Counted from the first letter of the stretch, positions 27,215-36,817 are shown. The stretch: 64,000 nt of DNA from an uncultured Eggerthella sp. (GCA_900538545.1 UPYK01000005.1:56356-120355); one strand, 5' to 3'. Program-made: numbers and translations. The notes: generated from the letters alone by a model not told the origin.

Positions 27215-28579
27215 ATGCAGATCACGCCTGAAGAGATCGCCGAAACACTTGCCATGGTCGGCAAACAACACCTCGACATTCGTACTATCACGCTCGGGCT
27301 CAATCTGCGCGGTTGCACCCATGAAGAGGTCGACGTGATCGCGCGCAAGGTCTACGACCGCCTCACCACCGCAGCTGAGAAGCTCGTTCCCACAGCTGAC
27401 CAGCTCGAACGTGAATACGGTGTGCCCATCGTGAACAAGCGCATTTCGGTCACCCCTATTGCAGAGATCTGCGCAGCTACCACCACGAGCGATCTCTCCC
27501 CCATTGCGCGCGCCATGGACAAGGCTGCGCTCGAGGTTGGCGTTGATTTCATCGGTGGCTTCTCGGCGCTCGTGCACAAGGGCGCTTCGGCAGCTGATCA
27601 CAAGCTGATGGATTCCATTCCTGAGGCGCTCGCCACCACCGAGCGTGTGTGCTCCTCGGTGAACGTTGGCTCTACGCGCGCGGGCATCAACATGGATGCC
27701 GTGCTCAAGATGGCGGGCATCATCAAGAAGTCTGCCGAGCTTACGGCGGATCGCCAGTGCATCGGCGCAGGTAAGCTGGTGGTGTTCTGCAACGCTGTTG
27801 AAGACAATCCGTTCATGGCAGGCGCATTCCACGGCTCTGGCGAAGCAGATGCGGTGGTAAATGTGGGCGTTTCGGGACCTGGTGTGGTGAATGCCGTGCT
27901 ACGCAACATCTCGTCCGAAGCTGATATCACGAGCATTGCCGAAGCGATCAAATCTACCGCATTCAAGATCACCCGCGCTGGCGAACTCATCTCGCGCGAG
28001 GCCAGCAAGCGTCTGGGTGTTGAAAAGGGCATTCTCGATCTTTCGCTTGCCCCTACCCCTGCTGAAGGCGACTCAGTCGCCGAGATCTTAGAAGCGATCG
28101 GCGTGGGCCAGTGCGGCGGACCGGGTACCACGGCAGCGCTCGCGATGCTCAACGACGCCGTAAAGAAGGGTGGCGTGATGGCATCCTCTTCCGTGGGCGG
28201 CCTCTCAGGCGCGTTCATTCCCGTTTCGGAAGATGCGGGCATGATTCGAGCCGCTGAAGATGGCGCGCTCTCGATCGAGAAGCTCGAGGCTATGACGTGC
28301 GTGTGCTCGGTCGGTCTCGATATGATCGCAATTCCTGGAGATACCACCGTAGAGACCATCTTCGGCATCATCGCCGATGAATGTGCGATCGGCATGATCA
28401 ACAACAAGACCACAGCAGTACGCCTCATTCCTGCTATCGGACACAAGGTGGGCGATCAGCTCGATTTCGGCGGACTCTTAGGTTATGCACCGGTCATGCC
28501 GGTTAATCAGTTCGCTGGCAATGTGTTCGCACATCGTGGCGGCCGCATGCCTGCCCCACTCAATTCACTCAAGAATTAG
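27215..28579 (+). CDS. PFL family protein (DUF711/UPF0210)
   Basis: A 454-residue member of the DUF711/UPF0210 family, whose fold is related to pyruvate formate-lyase-like enzymes but whose reaction is unknown. The opening MQITPEEIAETLAMVGKQHLDIRTIT and the glycine/alanine-rich stretches VNVGSTRAGINMDAV, GPGVVNAV and GGRMPAPLNSLKN are typical. It lacks signs of a glycyl-radical loop. In many genomes the gene follows a small ACT-domain protein; none is present here. The ATG follows AAGGAG at 5 bases. It stands alone between the tetR promoter and a terminator. Confidence 0.9.
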   Translation: MQITPEEIAETLAMVGKQHLDIRTITLGLNLRGCTHEEVDVIARKVYDRLTTAAEKLVPTADQLEREYGVPIVNKRISVTPIAEICAATTTSDLSPIARAMDKAALEVGVDFIGGFSALVHKGASAADHKLMDSIPEALATTERVCSSVNVGSTRAGINMDAVLKMAGIIKKSAELTADRQCIGAGKLVVFCNAVEDNPFMAGAFHGSGEADAVVNVGVSGPGVVNAVLRNISSEADITSIAEAIKSTAFKITRAGELISREASKRLGVEKGILDLSLAPTPAEGDSVAEILEAIGVGQCGGPGTTAALAMLNDAVKKGGVMASSSVGGLSGAFIPVSEDAGMIRAAEDGALSIEKLEAMTCVCSVGLDMIAIPGDTTVETIFGIIADECAIGMINNKTTAVRLIPAIGHKVGDQLDFGGLLGYAPVMPVNQFAGNVFAHRGGRMPAPLNSLKN

Positions 28580-28621
28580 GCCAAGGCCACATCCGCAGCA
28601 CGGGGCGGGCGCTCACGTGAA

Positions 28622-28656
28622 AAGAAAGATCGCAGATAATGAAATCTAGCGATCTT
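28622..28656. terminator. Bidirectional terminator-like hairpin
   Basis: GAAAGATCGC and GCGATCTTTC form a perfect stem (extended by AGAT/ATCT). On the minus strand it is followed by TTTTC, fitting termination of the ATPase gene; on the plus strand only a short T run belongs to the stem. Confidence 0.55.
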
Positions 28657-28785
28657 TCCCAGTAACAAACGGCGCTGCCCGCAAACACGAACACGGGCAT
28701 CCGTTGGCTTGATTCTGCCATGATGAAATGCCTCTTTCTATATTTCTAGAGGGATACGAGAAGACGAAGCGTTAACAGCTAGCCA

Positions 28786-29970
28786 TCAGAATAAGGCAAC
28801 TTCTTCATTGAGAAACGACTCTAAACTAACTCCTGAAGCACCGATCACAATACTTTTTGTTACGGGGTATTTCGAGCAGAAAGCATCTAACCCGCGTAAG
28901 GATTTCACACGCCCGCTTTTTACCTCGATAGCCGTCAGCGCTTCACCGCTCGACAGAACAAAATCTACTTCATCTGAGCCATCACGCCACCAGTACACAT
29001 CGAAATGCTCTGCGATGCCGCGCTTGAGGAGGCTTGCGCCTACTGCACATTCCACAAGATGCCCGCGCCTATCAGGTTCTACCAGAAGAGACTTACGGAA
29101 CTGTCCATAGTTCGCGACCATGAGCGATGTATCAAAAGCGATGAGCCGCGGCGAGGATGCACGCTGCTTCAGGGGTTTCGGATTGTATTTTTGCAATCCT
29201 GCCAAAAGACCCGCATCCCCAAGCAAAGAAAGATAATGCGCGATAGTGGTTGCATTCCCCGCATCATCCAGCTGGCCAAGCAATTTCCTAAATGAGATCT
29301 CTTGCGCCGAGTATGAGCTACCCAGAGTGAAAAGTGCATCCATCAAAGCTGGTTTGGTCACTTTATCCATAGCGATAACGTCTTTCATGACACTTGGAGC
29401 AATGATGGAATTTTTCATATAATCGAGCCAGCGGGCTTCGTCTGAAATAAGAGGAGCTGCACCCGGATAGCCACCAAAGTATAAATAGTCGTCTAAAGAG
29501 AAACCGAACGCCTGCTTGCATTCAGAAAGACTCCACTGATAGCAGAACAACTCTTCGAAACGACCAGTCAATCCTTCTCGCAAACCTTTTTGCAAAAGCA
29601 GCGAAGACGAACCGCTCAAGATCACGTGAAGCTGGAGTTCGTTTCGGGTATCTTCATCCCAGAGATCTTTCACAACTTCCGACCATTTACTCACCAGCTG
29701 TATCTCGTCTATGGCAAGAATAGCTACTCCGTCTTTCGCAAGGCTACGCGCATTTTGCCATTCACGTCTTAACCAGTCTCTTGTGGAGAGCGTATCCGAG
29801 CCGGCTTGAATGAAGTGGTGCGGAATATCGGCAAGCTGATCGAGGGCTTGAAGGATGGACGTAGTCTTTCCGGTTTGCCGGGGCCCTGAAACTACTTGAA
29901 TATAACGTCTTGTCTCTCTCATGCGTGAAACAAGCTTTTTCACGAGGTCGCGTTGGAAAACAGAGGGCAT
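28786..29970 (-). CDS. AAA (AAA_14)/DUF4143 ATPase
   Basis: A 394-residue member of the AAA_14-DUF4143 family. Walker A GPRQTGKTT is near residues 29-37 and Walker B reads AILAIDEIQLV near residue 88. The C-terminal DUF4143 part ends with a nuclease-like core DEVDFVLSSGEALTAIEVKSG, in which D and E-x-K are spaced as in PD-(D/E)XK folds. The role is unknown; such genes are frequent, isolated and laterally mobile. The surrounding DNA is AT-richer than its neighbours, and a perfect palindrome lies about 40 bases upstream. GAAAGG precedes the ATG. Confidence 0.85.
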   Translation of the reverse strand: MPSVFQRDLVKKLVSRMRETRRYIQVVSGPRQTGKTTSILQALDQLADIPHHFIQAGSDTLSTRDWLRREWQNARSLAKDGVAILAIDEIQLVSKWSEVVKDLWDEDTRNELQLHVILSGSSSLLLQKGLREGLTGRFEELFCYQWSLSECKQAFGFSLDDYLYFGGYPGAAPLISDEARWLDYMKNSIIAPSVMKDVIAMDKVTKPALMDALFTLGSSYSAQEISFRKLLGQLDDAGNATTIAHYLSLLGDAGLLAGLQKYNPKPLKQRASSPRLIAFDTSLMVANYGQFRKSLLVEPDRRGHLVECAVGASLLKRGIAEHFDVYWWRDGSDEVDFVLSSGEALTAIEVKSGRVKSLRGLDAFCSKYPVTKSIVIGASGVSLESFLNEEVALF

Positions 29971-30010
29971 GATCTACGCCTTTCATAAAAAGTCTATGGC
30001 GAAAGTATAG

Positions 30011-30040
30011 CACTCACTGAACAAAATTGTTCAGTGAGTG
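30011..30040. repeat. Perfect 30-bp palindrome upstream of the ATPase gene
   Basis: CACTCACTGAACAA (30011-30024) and its exact complement (30027-30040) flank two bases. On the minus strand an extended -10, TGCTATACT, begins at its edge, so the palindrome covers the -35 region of the ATPase gene. It may be an operator or a trace of a mobile element. Confidence 0.6.
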
Positions 30041-30345
30041 AGTCATTTATGTCATGTTGTTTTATCGCCATACCGAAGGCTACCCACAAACAAACGGCAC
30101 CGCCTTTGAGAATGTCTCTTTTAGGTGTCATCACACCATGAGAGCAGCCTTCATCATGCAACCTTAAAAGGCAATCATTGCGCTCGCAAGCCAAGTAATT
30201 AACCAGTCGCGCTTCAATAGTTCAAATTTCTATCAAAGCACTTGCCGCAAACGCATCAGATATTTTTCAAATTTCTATAAGGTTCTTTCTTCATCAAAAC
30301 CTGGCTAGCAGAAAAACTTGATGATAAAGCCAAGCATAGGATTGC
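30041..30345. other. AT-rich intergenic stretch with a 13-base direct repeat
   Basis: No convincing gene. TTCAAATTTCTAT occurs twice, at 30221-30233 and 30266-30278, 45 bases apart. The base composition is lower in GC than the flanking housekeeping genes. A 66-codon minus-strand reading here has no family resemblance or ribosome site and was not called. Confidence 0.4.
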
Positions 30346-31095
30346 TTAGTTCTGGATCTCAACCTCTGAGCAGATTGCATGAATGAGGTACTCGATGTTG
30401 CCGGAGGTGCCTTTGATGGGCGATTCGATCACGCCTTCCACGTGAAAGCCCACCTCCGTTAGCGCCTCTTCGACCTCTCTAACCACGCGTTCGCGCACGG
30501 CCGCATCGACCACGATGCCACCATCGGTCTCCCCTTGTTTGCTCTCGAACTGCGGCTTGATAAGACCCAGGAAGATGGACCCTTCATGCGCCAACGCCGC
30601 GAACACTTCTGCGAGCGAGGCCATGCCGATGAAGCTCAGATCGCACACGATCACATCGAAGGGCGCCCCTAAATCTTCAGGGGAAGCAAGCCGGATATTC
30701 GTGCGTTCGAACACGCGCACGCGCGGGTTCTGACGCACCTGCCAAGCAAGCTGGCCATAGTTCACATCGACGCAGGTGACTTCGACAGCTCCCGCTTGTA
30801 AAAGGCAATCAGTGAAGCCACCCGTTGAAGAGCCGATATCGATACAGCACAAGCCTGAAACATCGACCCCGAACCCGTCGAGCGCTCCCTGTAACTTGTG
30901 GCCGCCGCGCGAAACGAACGCCCGCGCATTCTTCACGTAGATATCCGCATCGGGTGAAACTTTGAGGGCAGCGCTGGAAACATAGACATCATCGACACGC
31001 ACCTCACGCGCGATCACTGCGCGCAGTGCCGCATCTGCATCAGGGAAATATCCCTGTTCAACGAGTATTTCATCAAGTCGTTGCTTCTTCATCAT
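30346..31095 (-). CDS. tlyA: TlyA-family rRNA 2'-O-methyltransferase
   Basis: A 249-residue protein with an N-terminal S4 RNA-binding domain (residues about 5-65, KQRLDEILVEQGYFP) and an FtsJ/RrmJ-type methyltransferase domain with the SAM loop CIDIGSSTGGFTDCLL near residue 85 and DVIVCDLSFIGM near residue 145. TlyA proteins methylate 16S and 23S rRNA ribose at the subunit interface; the hemolysin label in older annotations is probably secondary. Start is either of two adjacent ATG codons. A long hairpin separates it from ligA. Confidence 0.92.
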   Translation of the reverse strand: MMKKQRLDEILVEQGYFPDADAALRAVIAREVRVDDVYVSSAALKVSPDADIYVKNARAFVSRGGHKLQGALDGFGVDVSGLCCIDIGSSTGGFTDCLLQAGAVEVTCVDVNYGQLAWQVRQNPRVRVFERTNIRLASPEDLGAPFDVIVCDLSFIGMASLAEVFAALAHEGSIFLGLIKPQFESKQGETDGGIVVDAAVRERVVREVEEALTEVGFHVEGVIESPIKGTSGNIEYLIHAICSEVEIQN

Positions 31096-31124
31096 GCACT
31101 ATCTCGATCAATTGGACAGCCAAC

Positions 31125-31255
31125 GCGATGGATGCCAAGAATGACGAGCGAGGCTAAGCAAAGGCGATCCTTGAAATCCACTTTTGCGACAATTGATGCG
31201 CAAAAGTTAGTTCAAGGTCGCGTTGCCTCGAGCGAGCGTTCTTGGCATACATCGC
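31125..31255. repeat. 131-base imperfect inverted repeat between ligA and tlyA
   Basis: The outer arms (31125-31141 and 31239-31255, core GATGCCAAGAA and TTCTTGGCAT) pair over 17 bases with one mismatch. Inside, CCTTGAA/TTCAAGG (31169-31175 and 31211-31217) pair, and the apex has CTTTTGCG/CGCAAAAG. The whole could fold as one long interrupted hairpin on either strand. No reading frame or T tract explains it. It might be a structured RNA, a small non-autonomous mobile element or a long transcript-processing hairpin. Confidence 0.55.
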
Positions 31256-31287
31256 TCTATACGCCCAAGTAGTTACTTCTTCATGAA

Positions 31288-33384
31288 CTACATGCCCAGC
31301 TCTGCAGGAGCCTGCTTTTCGTCCAAGATCCGTAAGAACTGGCGCTCGGTCAGGATCGGCACGCCCAGCGTCTCTGCCTTGGTGCGCTTCGATCCCGCAT
31401 CCTGCCCACAGATCACATAGCTCGTCTTCTTGGAAACGCTGCTCGAGACCTTCGCACCGAGCGCTTTCAAGCGCTCCCCTGCTTCATCGCGCGTCATGCC
31501 AGACTCGACCAAGCTGCCGGTCAAAACGAACGTAAGTCCTTCAAGCGGCTGTTCGCCCACTTCGACGATCTCTTCAACGAGCGCGAACCCTTCATCTTTC
31601 AGGCGCGCGAGCACAGCCTGGTTCGTTTCATTGGCCAAGAAGGAGTGAACGCTCTCAGCAATCACAAGCCCGACGCCCGGAATCGCAGAAAGCTCTTCCA
31701 CGCTCGCCTTCGAAAGCGCCTCGAGCGAAGGATGCGCGTGCACGATCAGCTCTGCCGTGGTCTTGCCCACATGACGGATGCCCAGACCGAACAGCACGCG
31801 CGCGAACGAACGCGTCTTCGATTCGTCGAGCGCAACCATGAGCTTCTTCGCGACCACCTCGCCGAGCAAGATCGGTTCACCCTCACGATTAACGCGGTTC
31901 ATATCCAAATTGGCAAGATCAGCTTCGGTGAGCTTGTAGTAATCAGCCACATCGGCCACCTTGCCCGTGGCGAGCAAGCGCGTAACGATCTCTTCGCCCA
32001 TGCCTTCGATATCGAGCGCATTGCGGCTCGCCCAGTGAATAAGGCGTTCCTTCGCTTGCGCCGGGCAATCGAGCGAAACACAACGATAGACCGCTTCGCC
32101 TTCCTCGCGCACGACCGGAGAACCACAGCTGGGGCAGCTCATCGGCATCTGCCAAGGCACCGAATCTTCAGGACGAAGCGAAAGGATGGGACCGAGCACC
32201 TCGGGGATCACGTCGCCCGCTTTGCGCACGACCACCGTGTCGCCGACGCGCAAGTTCTTGCGCGCCACCTCGTCGCTGTTATGGAGCGTCGCACGCGCGA
32301 CCACCGAGCCAGCAACCCGCACCGGGTCGAGCTCAGCCACGGGCGTGAGAGCACCAGTGCGTCCCACCTGCACAGTGATATCGCGCAGGAGCGTGGTCTT
32401 CTCTTCGGGCGGGAACTTATACGCGATCGCCCAGCGCGGAGCACGCGAGGTGAATCCCAGTTCGCGCTGCTGGGCGAAGGAATCGATCTTCACTACCACC
32501 CCATCGATCTCATACGGCAAGCTGTCGCGCATCTCTAGACAATGCTTGCAGAAATCGAGCACTTCGCTGCGTTTCTCGCAGCGGACCACATCGGGGTTAA
32601 CGTGAAAGCCGCATTCTCGCAGCCATGCAAGCAGCTCCCACTGCGAAGTGGCGGTGATGTTCGCCTCGTCAGCGATCGCATAGATGAACGTGGAAAGATC
32701 GCGCTCAGCAGTCACATGGTAATCCTTCTGGCGCAAGCTTCCAGCTGCCGCATTGCGCGGGTTCGCGAACGCTGGCTTGCCTTCTTTTGCCGCCTGGCGA
32801 TTCAGCTTCTCGAAGCTCGCCTTCGACATATAGATCTCGCCACGCACCTCGATCGGCGCATCCAGGTCCACGATATGTTCCTTGCCTGCGCTTGCCAGCT
32901 GCAGTGGCACATCGCGCACGGTACGCACGTTCACGGTCACATCTTCGCCCGTCGTGCCATCGCCACGTGTGGCCGCCATGACAAGCGACCCATTGTCGTA
33001 CGTGAGCGCGATCGACGAACCATCGATCTTGAGTTCGCACACCACGGGAACGAAGCGCCCAAAGTGACTCTCCATGCGGTCCATCCAGGCTTCGAGCTCG
33101 TCAGTGTCGAGCGCATTATCGAGCGAATACATGCGAACTGCATGCTGAACGGGCGTGAATTGGGTCGCCACTGCCCCGCCCACACGCTGGGTTGGCGAAG
33201 ACGGGTCGAGGAACTGAGGGTATTTCTTCTCGAGCGCATCGAGATCGCGCAGCAGTGAGTCGAAGGCCGCGTCGGAGATCTCGGGGGCGTCCTTCACATA
33301 GTAGAGATAGCTGTGATGTTCGATCTCATCGCGCAGCTTCTGGATGCGCTCGTGAGCATTGTTCTGTTGCGTTTCGTCTGCCAT
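31288..33384 (-). CDS. ligA: NAD-dependent DNA ligase
   Basis: A 698-residue LigA, which seals nicks in replication and repair using NAD+. The adenylated lysine is in CELKIDGSS near residue 118. The OB fold follows, then the zinc finger (CPSCGSPV with CVSLDCPAQ), the helix-hairpin-helix region (IPGVGLVIAESV) and a C-terminal BRCT domain (EGLTFVLTGSLVESGMTRDEA). Length is normal. It lies 9 bases downstream of the nnrD-like gene and ends the run acpS, nnrD, ligA on the minus strand. Confidence 0.96.
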   Translation of the reverse strand: MADETQQNNAHERIQKLRDEIEHHSYLYYVKDAPEISDAAFDSLLRDLDALEKKYPQFLDPSSPTQRVGGAVATQFTPVQHAVRMYSLDNALDTDELEAWMDRMESHFGRFVPVVCELKIDGSSIALTYDNGSLVMAATRGDGTTGEDVTVNVRTVRDVPLQLASAGKEHIVDLDAPIEVRGEIYMSKASFEKLNRQAAKEGKPAFANPRNAAAGSLRQKDYHVTAERDLSTFIYAIADEANITATSQWELLAWLRECGFHVNPDVVRCEKRSEVLDFCKHCLEMRDSLPYEIDGVVVKIDSFAQQRELGFTSRAPRWAIAYKFPPEEKTTLLRDITVQVGRTGALTPVAELDPVRVAGSVVARATLHNSDEVARKNLRVGDTVVVRKAGDVIPEVLGPILSLRPEDSVPWQMPMSCPSCGSPVVREEGEAVYRCVSLDCPAQAKERLIHWASRNALDIEGMGEEIVTRLLATGKVADVADYYKLTEADLANLDMNRVNREGEPILLGEVVAKKLMVALDESKTRSFARVLFGLGIRHVGKTTAELIVHAHPSLEALSKASVEELSAIPGVGLVIAESVHSFLANETNQAVLARLKDEGFALVEEIVEVGEQPLEGLTFVLTGSLVESGMTRDEAGERLKALGAKVSSSVSKKTSYVICGQDAGSKRTKAETLGVPILTERQFLRILDEKQAPAELGM

Positions 33385-33393
33385 AGCGCCAGG

Positions 33394-34293
33394 CTACCTT
33401 TCCTCTTCATTCGTGGTGTCGCAAGCTTCCCGCTGGTCAAGCTCGCTTAAGAACTTCTGTATGGCCTGCGGAAGGGATTCGACCACCTCTTCGGCGCACA
33501 CGCTCACTTCACTGAACTGCTCGGCTGCGATCTTCCCCGCTTCACCATGAAGCGCCACACCCAAGCACGCCGCTTTGAAAGGAGCGACCCCTTGAGCGAG
33601 CAAGCCGCCGATCGTACCAGCAAGCACATCCCCCGTGCCTGCCTTTGCGAGCGCCGCGGTTCCAGCGGTGTAGACCTCTGTGCGAGCGCCATCGGAAATG
33701 ATCGTCTCGGGGCCTTTCAGTACGATAATCGATTTATAGGCGCGCGCAAGCTTCTTTGCAGCCTTCTCGGGATCCTCGAGCGAAATGCCGAACGGCTCTG
33801 CAAGCCGAGCCGCTTCCCCTGCGTGCGGAGTGAGCACGGTCGTGCGCATCTTCTCGCCACGCTTCTTGAGTGCTTTTCGTCCTTCTTGTTGAGCCGCAAA
33901 AGAAAGCGCACCGCCATCGAGCAACACAGGATGCGCGATTTTCTTGAGCAGGCGCAAACAGAGCTTCTTTGCGTACATGTCGTTTGCATCGATACCCGAC
34001 CCTACAACCACCGCACCGGGATGATCGGGCGAGATAAGGCGCGAAGGGACGCACTCCTCAAACGAGCGCACCACGAGCGACGGTCGCCAGATCTGCAAGA
34101 TGAAGCGGTTCTCAGCCGCCGTGAAGACTTCGGTATACCCTGCGCCCACATACTGAGATGCCCAGGAAGAAAGGCAAGCAGCGCCTGGGTAGGGCTTCGA
34201 GCCTACGAGAAGCACGCACTTGCCGCGGGTGTATTTATTCGCATCGGGTTTGGGGAGCGGAATGGCTTTAGCTAGTTCGAATGGAGCGAGCAT
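33394..34293 (-). CDS. nnrD: ADP/ATP-dependent NAD(P)H-hydrate dehydratase
   Basis: A 299-residue carbohydrate-kinase-like enzyme that dehydrates the S form of damaged NAD(P)HX to restore NAD(P)H. Signatures are VVVGSGIDANDMYAK, LLDGGALSF, VLTPHAGEAARL and the catalytic AKAGTGDVLAG near residue 215. The NnrE epimerase domain that is fused in many homologues is missing here; only the dehydratase half is present. It precedes ligA by 9 bases. The start at 34293 has a purine-rich leader (GGAAGAT) a few bases ahead. Confidence 0.88.
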   Translation of the reverse strand: MLAPFELAKAIPLPKPDANKYTRGKCVLLVGSKPYPGAACLSSWASQYVGAGYTEVFTAAENRFILQIWRPSLVVRSFEECVPSRLISPDHPGAVVVGSGIDANDMYAKKLCLRLLKKIAHPVLLDGGALSFAAQQEGRKALKKRGEKMRTTVLTPHAGEAARLAEPFGISLEDPEKAAKKLARAYKSIIVLKGPETIISDGARTEVYTAGTAALAKAGTGDVLAGTIGGLLAQGVAPFKAACLGVALHGEAGKIAAEQFSEVSVCAEEVVESLPQAIQKFLSELDQREACDTTNEEER

Positions 34294-34394
34294 GGATCTT
34301 CCTATCGTTTTGTAGCAGCAAGAAGATTATAGTTCATAGCACCCAGCAGCAAGCCGATTTATGGCGTGTCGTAAGAAAGCACGTTGCGCGAGCG

Positions 34395-34982
34395 CTAGAG
34401 CTCATCGAGCATCGAACGAACCTCTTTGAACTGGCGGTGAAGGTCCTGCAGCGGATCGACCTTCTCGACCTTCTCCTCTGGATCGTTCATGAGGGCAAGC
34501 GCACAGGCCACCGCATCGTCCTGCGTATAGGAAAGCGAGAGCGGGATGTCCTTGATGCCCAGTTCAGCCGCCTTCTCTTCAGCGCGGCGATAAAGCTTCA
34601 CTTGCGGTTTGCCCTTGGCGGTGATCACCACTTCAACATCGCGCGGACCGATGCCTTCGGAAAAGCCCGTGCCGAGCGCTTTGAGCACCGCCTCTTTGGC
34701 CGCGAATCGCGTGGCGTAATGACATTCAGGGCGCGCCTTCTTGTTGCAATAGGCCTGCTCGTCCTCAGAAAAGATGCGCGTTTTGAAGCGCGGAGTGCGC
34801 TCGAGAATTGCCTTCATGCGTTCGATCTCAACGATATCGACGCCGATCGAATGGGGGCTTTCCAAGTGGATGCTCTCATCGAAATCGCGCGCGATCGCTT
34901 CTGCCGCAGCGCTGGAATTCTCGGCTGCGTCTTCCCTGGCTGTGTCTTCCCCGCCAGCCGGTTGCGTTTTTGGATCCATCAT
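34395..34982 (-). CDS. acpS: Holo-[acyl-carrier-protein] synthase, extended
   Basis: A 195-residue 4'-phosphopantetheinyl transferase that activates acyl carrier protein. The AcpS core starts at IGVDIVEIERM and carries the Mg-binding FAAKEAVLKALG. AcpS is usually 120-130 residues; here about 45 acidic, low-complexity residues precede it and about 20 charged residues follow. The start at 34982 (ATGATG) was taken because the longer reading runs into glmS; its ribosome site is weak, so coupling to glmS is likely. AcpP, its substrate, is encoded near 44.6 kb. Confidence 0.85.
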   Translation of the reverse strand: MMDPKTQPAGGEDTAREDAAENSSAAAEAIARDFDESIHLESPHSIGVDIVEIERMKAILERTPRFKTRIFSEDEQAYCNKKARPECHYATRFAAKEAVLKALGTGFSEGIGPRDVEVVITAKGKPQVKLYRRAEEKAAELGIKDIPLSLSYTQDDAVACALALMNDPEEKVEKVDPLQDLHRQFKEVRSMLDEL

Positions 34983-34993
34983 CAAAATGCCCG

Positions 34994-36817
34994 CTACTCG
35001 ACCGTGACCGATTTTGCGAGGTTGCGCGGCTGATCGACATCGCAACCGCGATTGACCGCCACCGCACGAGCAAGCAACTGCAGCGGCACGCTTGCCGTAA
35101 TGGGCATGAAGGTATCACGCACACGCGGGATATAGATGACCTTGTCGGCGACCTTCTTGATGTCGGTGTCGCCCTCCGTGGCGATGGCGATGATGGTCGC
35201 ACCGCGCGTTTTCGATTCCTCCAAGTTCGAGATCGTCTTCTCGTACGTGGGGCTTTGCGTGGCCACCGCAACGATCGGGAATCCATCCTCGATAAGCGCG
35301 ATCGGACCATGCTTCATCTCACCTGCGGGATAGGCCTCAGCATGCACGTAGGAGATCTCCTTCATCTTGAGCGCGCCCTCATAGCACGTGACCGATGCCA
35401 AGCCACGGCCGATATAGAACGCCGAGGTCTTTCCTTCGAAGAGCTCTGCCGCTTCTTCGATAGCTTCGGTATTCTCGAGGATCTCCTCGATCTGCTCAGC
35501 CGTATCAGCGAGCTCAGAGAAAAGCAGGTGCGTTTGTGCGAGGTTGAGCTTGCCTTTCACGCGCCCAAGCATGAGTGCCATGAGCGTAAGGCTCACCACC
35601 TGGCCGATGAACGACTTCGTCGAGGCGACCGCGATCTCCTTGTTCGCCTTCGTGTAGATGACCCCATCCGACTCACGTGCAACCGGCGAACCGATCACGT
35701 TCGTGATGCCGAACACCTTCGCCCCGCGAATGCGCGCATCGCGAATAGCCGCGAGCGTATCAGCGGTCTCGCCCGACTGCGACACCGCCACCACTAGCGT
35801 GGTGGGCGTGATGATGGGATTGCGATAGCGAAACTCGGAAGCCACTTCCACCTCGGTGGGAATGCGCGCCCAGGTTTCGATCAGGCTTTTCGCGATAAGG
35901 CCGGCATGATAGCTCGTGCCGCAACCGATGATGTAGACACGATCGACGAAGTTCAGCTCCTGTCGCGTGAGGCTCAGCTCATCGATCACGATCTCCTGGT
36001 CCGTGAGGCGCCCTGCGAGCGTATCACGCACCACGCGTGGCTGCTCATGGATCTCTTTGAGCATGAAATCGGGATAGCCGCCGCGCTCAGCCACATCGAT
36101 ATCCCAATCAATATGCGTAACTTCTGGCTCGATCTCTTTGCCGAAGCGGTCGTAATAGGTAACGCCTTCAGGCGTAGCAAGAGCGAACTGATTGTCCTCA
36201 AGAATGACCACATCGCGCGTGGCGCGCACAAGCGCCACGATATCGGATGCAACATAGCTTCCCGTGCTATCGCAGCCGACAACGATAGGAGAATCCTTGC
36301 GTGTGATGACCATCTTCCCCGGTTCATCCGTGCAGATGACCGCAATACCATAGGCACCAGTAAGAAGCGCCGTGGCTTTCTGTACCGCTTCGAGCAGATC
36401 GCCCCGATAGAAATCTTCCACCAAGTGCGCAACCACTTCAGTATCGGTATCGGACGAGAAGACATGCCCTTTCAGTACAAGATCTTCACGCAGTTCGTTG
36501 AAGTTCTCGATGATGCCATTGTGAACCACGGCGATATTGTTCGAGCAGCTCGTGTGGGGGTGCGCATTGCGCTCACTTGGTGCACCATGCGTTGCCCAGC
36601 GTGTGTGGCCGATGCCGCACGTGCCCAAGCAATCATCCGCCCCTAGCGCTGCGACCAGTTCAGCGACCTTGCCCTGCCTGCGCACGACCTCTATTTCTTT
36701 GCCATTGAATACAGCGATGCCCGCCGAATCATAGCCTCGATATTCAAGATGCTGAAGGCCATCGATCAGGATGCCCTTAGCCTGCTGCGTTCCGGTGTAA
36801 CCGACGATTCCACACAT
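34994..36817 (-). CDS. glmS: Glucosamine-fructose-6-phosphate aminotransferase (isomerizing)
   Basis: A 607-residue GlmS making glucosamine 6-phosphate for peptidoglycan. After removal of Met the nucleophilic Cys1 begins CGIVGYTG; the N-terminal glutaminase domain is followed by two SIS sugar-isomerase domains (VAVSQSGETADTL, STKSFIGQ) and the terminal NLAKSVTVE. The start at 36817 was chosen because it gives the exact Cys1 N-terminus and AAAGGAG lies 8 bases ahead; a longer upstream reading adds 31 residues that would block Cys1. No glmS ribozyme is evident upstream. It overlaps no neighbour and precedes acpS by 11 bases. Confidence 0.96.
   Translation of the reverse strand: MCGIVGYTGTQQAKGILIDGLQHLEYRGYDSAGIAVFNGKEIEVVRRQGKVAELVAALGADDCLGTCGIGHTRWATHGAPSERNAHPHTSCSNNIAVVHNGIIENFNELREDLVLKGHVFSSDTDTEVVAHLVEDFYRGDLLEAVQKATALLTGAYGIAVICTDEPGKMVITRKDSPIVVGCDSTGSYVASDIVALVRATRDVVILEDNQFALATPEGVTYYDRFGKEIEPEVTHIDWDIDVAERGGYPDFMLKEIHEQPRVVRDTLAGRLTDQEIVIDELSLTRQELNFVDRVYIIGCGTSYHAGLIAKSLIETWARIPTEVEVASEFRYRNPIITPTTLVVAVSQSGETADTLAAIRDARIRGAKVFGITNVIGSPVARESDGVIYTKANKEIAVASTKSFIGQVVSLTLMALMLGRVKGKLNLAQTHLLFSELADTAEQIEEILENTEAIEEAAELFEGKTSAFYIGRGLASVTCYEGALKMKEISYVHAEAYPAGEMKHGPIALIEDGFPIVAVATQSPTYEKTISNLEESKTRGATIIAIATEGDTDIKKVADKVIYIPRVRDTFMPITASVPLQLLARAVAVNRGCDVDQPRNLAKSVTVE

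Noticed and set aside
29994..30194. A 66-codon minus-strand reading in the AT-rich gap
   Set aside because: No ribosome site, no family resemblance, and it covers the 30-bp palindrome; judged to be chance.
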